64,000 nt of DNA from Chthoniobacteraceae bacterium (GTDB lineage: Bacteria; Verrucomicrobiota; Verrucomicrobiia; Chthoniobacterales; Chthoniobacteraceae): assembly GCA_028293625.1 (NCBI GenBank), contig JAQGOL010000036.1:1-64000 (forward strand). Direction: 5' to 3'. A program made the position numbers and the translations under genes. The notes beneath the pieces were generated by a model. It worked only from the letters and a program-made list of their open reading frames with translations. It had not been told where the DNA came from and ran no database searches. Shown piece by piece: positions 62,230-64,000 of this stretch. Each line of letters opens with the position of its first letter. Position 1 is the first letter of the stretch.

Positions 62230-64000
62230 TCATGCATCTGGAGGTGCCTCTTTCGTTGCTGACTTTTTCGCCCGCTTCACCTTCGGTTTAGGCACTTCGA
62301 TTTTGCAAAGGTCTTGGAGGCCGTGGGCGATGGCCAGGGAGCGGTCGGTCTCGCATTTTTTGCGCACCCGGTCTGGCCAGAGCGTAAGTGTTAGATGCGC
62401 CCAGTCGTAGGTGCCTCGGTCGAGGTCTTTCCAAGTGGCTTCGAGGAGCTTTTGCCACTTGGGCAGGCGGAAAAGTTTCCAAAGTGGGCTGGCGGTGATT
62501 TGCACGCCGTCGTTCAAATTCGGCTTCCATCGGGGTGCCCACTGGGCGAGTTCGTCGCGGAGGGCGTGGAGTTCGGTGCGGAGGATCTCAGCTTCTTCGA
62601 GCTGTTTCCTATCTTTGGCGCCGCTCTCCTGGGCGGCTTCCATTGCGCGGAGGCGGACGATGGCGTTTTCCACGTCGCTTAGCTTCGGCTCCACGAAGTC
62701 CTGGAGGCACTTGAAGAGTGTATCGGGCGTGAGGCGGTGGTAGTAAACCCAGAGAGTATAGCTGCCGCTGGCGGTGGAGAGCGGCCAGTAAATGGGGGCT
62801 TGGCGGCGGCTCTTGGAGTAGCGTTTCAGGTGGTCGGCGAAGAAGCCGGCGGGTTTGCGGAGCCATTCGCGCAGGGACTTCACACCGAGCAAGGTGCAGG
62901 CTTCGTCGGCGATGGCTTCGGCGTGGCCGGGAAAAAGCACGGCGAGGACTTCGCGCACGCGGCGTTCGATGTCTTCCGGGTGGGCCGGATCATCCACGAG
63001 GAGGCCGGGCCAGGTGATGCGCATGGGATAGCTAGCGGGCACGTCGCTAGGCGCGGCAGGGATGCCGGCGGAGTTTTGTAGCATGCCGGGCGGGCTGACG
63101 GGGATCGGGGCAAAGGGGGTGGGCGCGGGCGGGGCGGAAAGTTCGCCGGTGGCGTAGCGGATATCCCAGCGGCCGAAGGCGCAGCCTAGGGCGTAGGCCA
63201 GCAGGTCGGCGGCGAGCGCTGGAGCGTCGGCCGTGGGGGCTTCCTCTTCCTCATCTTCGCCGGCTTCAGCCTCGCCAGTGGCTGCCGGGGCGAGGGTGGA
63301 GGTCAAAGCGGCGCGGTCCGCGACGTCGAGGCCATAGAGGTTAAAGGCGAGGTCGTCGATTTCTGCTTGGATGGCGGCGACGGTTTCCTCGCTCGTGCGC
63401 ACGCGGGTGACCCATGCTGAGGTGCGTTCGGCTAGCGTTGCACCGTCAGACGTGGCGAGAAGCGCCGGCAGTTCAAAAGCGTGCGAAAGCGGGTCGGCTG
63501 TTCCGATTTCCCGCTTTGTGCGCCATGCGGTCACTGCATGCCTACCAAGAGTTAGCTCTCCCGTGAGTATTTCGGGGACGGGTAAAGCTCGGACTACGTT
63601 AGTGACGAACTCTGGGTGTCCGCTACGACCCAGTGACACCTTCAGCAAAAAATCCACGGTCTTTGAGGCAAAGAGGCCGAGGAACTGAGGAATTTGCTCT
63701 TGAGGTATAAGCGCAGCATAAGTGCGTGCGCTGAAGAAATAATTGGTCGGCAAAAATGAGGGGCTGAAAGCATGGGTACGTAATGGCCACGCAATGGCGG
63801 GCGAGCGGTAGTCATTTTCATCATGCAGAATCCAACCTGTATTCCCACCAAGATAAGGGAACTTGGCATTGATGTAGGCTCTGAGTTGAGTAAAGCCATT
63901 TTCTGCGAGCACCACTGCCGGGTAACTGAAATAGAAGGGGCTGAAATTCCCGCCGTTGGCATAGTTTCCCCACATGCTGTCCCGACCGACTCTCTGTGGA
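62230..64000 (-). CDS. pglX: PglX, BREX adenine-specific DNA methyltransferase (partial, 5' end outside window)
   Basis: The C-terminal 590 codons are present and the frame runs off the window (VGRDSMWGNYANGGNFSPFY near the edge). This matches the downstream part of PglX, after the methyltransferase core: the GGNFSPFY block, FSARTYAALIP, and a C-terminal target-recognition-like region (about residues 230-450 of the visible part). The catalytic NPPY motif would lie outside the window. An acidic insert (EAEAGEDEEEEAPTADAP) is seen within it. The gene sits where pglX is expected in BREX type I; brxA, brxB and brxC would be outside. Confidence 0.85.
   Translation of the reverse strand, partial: PQRVGRDSMWGNYANGGNFSPFYFSYPAVVLAENGFTQLRAYINAKFPYLGGNTGWILHDENDYRSPAIAWPLRTHAFSPSFLPTNYFFSARTYAALIPQEQIPQFLGLFASKTVDFLLKVSLGRSGHPEFVTNVVRALPVPEILTGELTLGRHAVTAWRTKREIGTADPLSHAFELPALLATSDGATLAERTSAWVTRVRTSEETVAAIQAEIDDLAFNLYGLDVADRAALTSTLAPAATGEAEAGEDEEEEAPTADAPALAADLLAYALGCAFGRWDIRYATGELSAPPAPTPFAPIPVSPPGMLQNSAGIPAAPSDVPASYPMRITWPGLLVDDPAHPEDIERRVREVLAVLFPGHAEAIADEACTLLGVKSLREWLRKPAGFFADHLKRYSKSRRQAPIYWPLSTASGSYTLWVYYHRLTPDTLFKCLQDFVEPKLSDVENAIVRLRAMEAAQESGAKDRKQLEEAEILRTELHALRDELAQWAPRWKPNLNDGVQITASPLWKLFRLPKWQKLLEATWKDLDRGTYDWAHLTLTLWPDRVRKKCETDRSLAIAHGLQDLCKIEVPKPKVKRAKKSATKEAPPDA

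Overview
The window is a dense accessory region, probably a chromosomal defence island beside prophage or integrative-element remnants, from a free-living Gram-negative bacterium with fairly GC-rich DNA. Verrucomicrobiota or a neighbouring phylum is my weak guess: many starts lack a clear Shine-Dalgarno, genes are chained by ATGA overlaps, and IS66 and BREX are present. No ribosomal or housekeeping gene is available to settle the host.

Layout. (1) 1-1382, minus strand: phage terminase large subunit (cut by the window edge) and small subunit. (2) 1685-3745: AT-richer orphan genes, two of them membrane proteins. (3) 3746-5017: a debris zone with a tRNA/tmRNA-like 3' fragment (candidate attachment-site scar), a ribbon-helix-helix ORF without a normal start, and a small chimera of a DUF499-type ATPase N-terminus and a Fis-type helix-turn-helix. 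(4) 5137-29169, plus strand: a 24-kb, 15-gene co-directional block. Its first half has two vWA proteins, a WXG100-like small protein, a coiled-coil protein with a PD-(D/E)XK-like end, two small helical proteins and an EssC/FtsK-like ATPase. Its second half has a TerY-like vWA protein, a PP2C phosphatase, a protein kinase with a zinc ribbon (together the TerY-P triad), an SF1 helicase, a winged-helix protein, an McrB-like AAA+ ATPase, a DUF2357/McrC-like protein with a cold-shock domain, and a double-CARF PD-(D/E)XK nuclease. (5) 29358-31982: a complete IS66-family element with 21-bp ends and an 8-bp target duplication. (6) 32521-48384, plus strand: a GHKL ATPase/DUF3883 protein (frameshifted), a 958-aa protein of unknown family, a giant DUF1998 helicase resembling DruE, and a NERD-UvrD helicase, closed by a rho-independent terminator. 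(7) 48695-55305: a CHAT-protease/STAND-NTPase/TPR gene divergent from a caspase-like protease gene and an alpha/beta-hydrolase gene. (8) 55745-64000, minus strand: a hypothetical gene, then the 3' half of a type I-like BREX operon (pglX partial, an extra gene, pglZ, brxL).

How the genes may work together. BREX combines methylation by PglX with PglZ and BrxL. The CHAT/caspase/hydrolase cluster looks like an NLR-like abortive module, with a sensor TPR array, an NTPase switch and protease and lipase effectors. Block 6 resembles a Druantia-type helicase system with an added GHKL ATPase and NERD helicase. Block 4 is the best candidate for an undescribed system: phosphorylation signalling (kinase, PP2C, TerY) appears joined to a DNA-processing and restriction machine (helicase, McrBC-like pair) and to a CARF nuclease that would sense a nucleotide ligand. 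A WXG/FtsK module, reminiscent of type VII secretion but in a Gram-negative-looking context, sits in front. All functions are read from motifs; no database search was possible.
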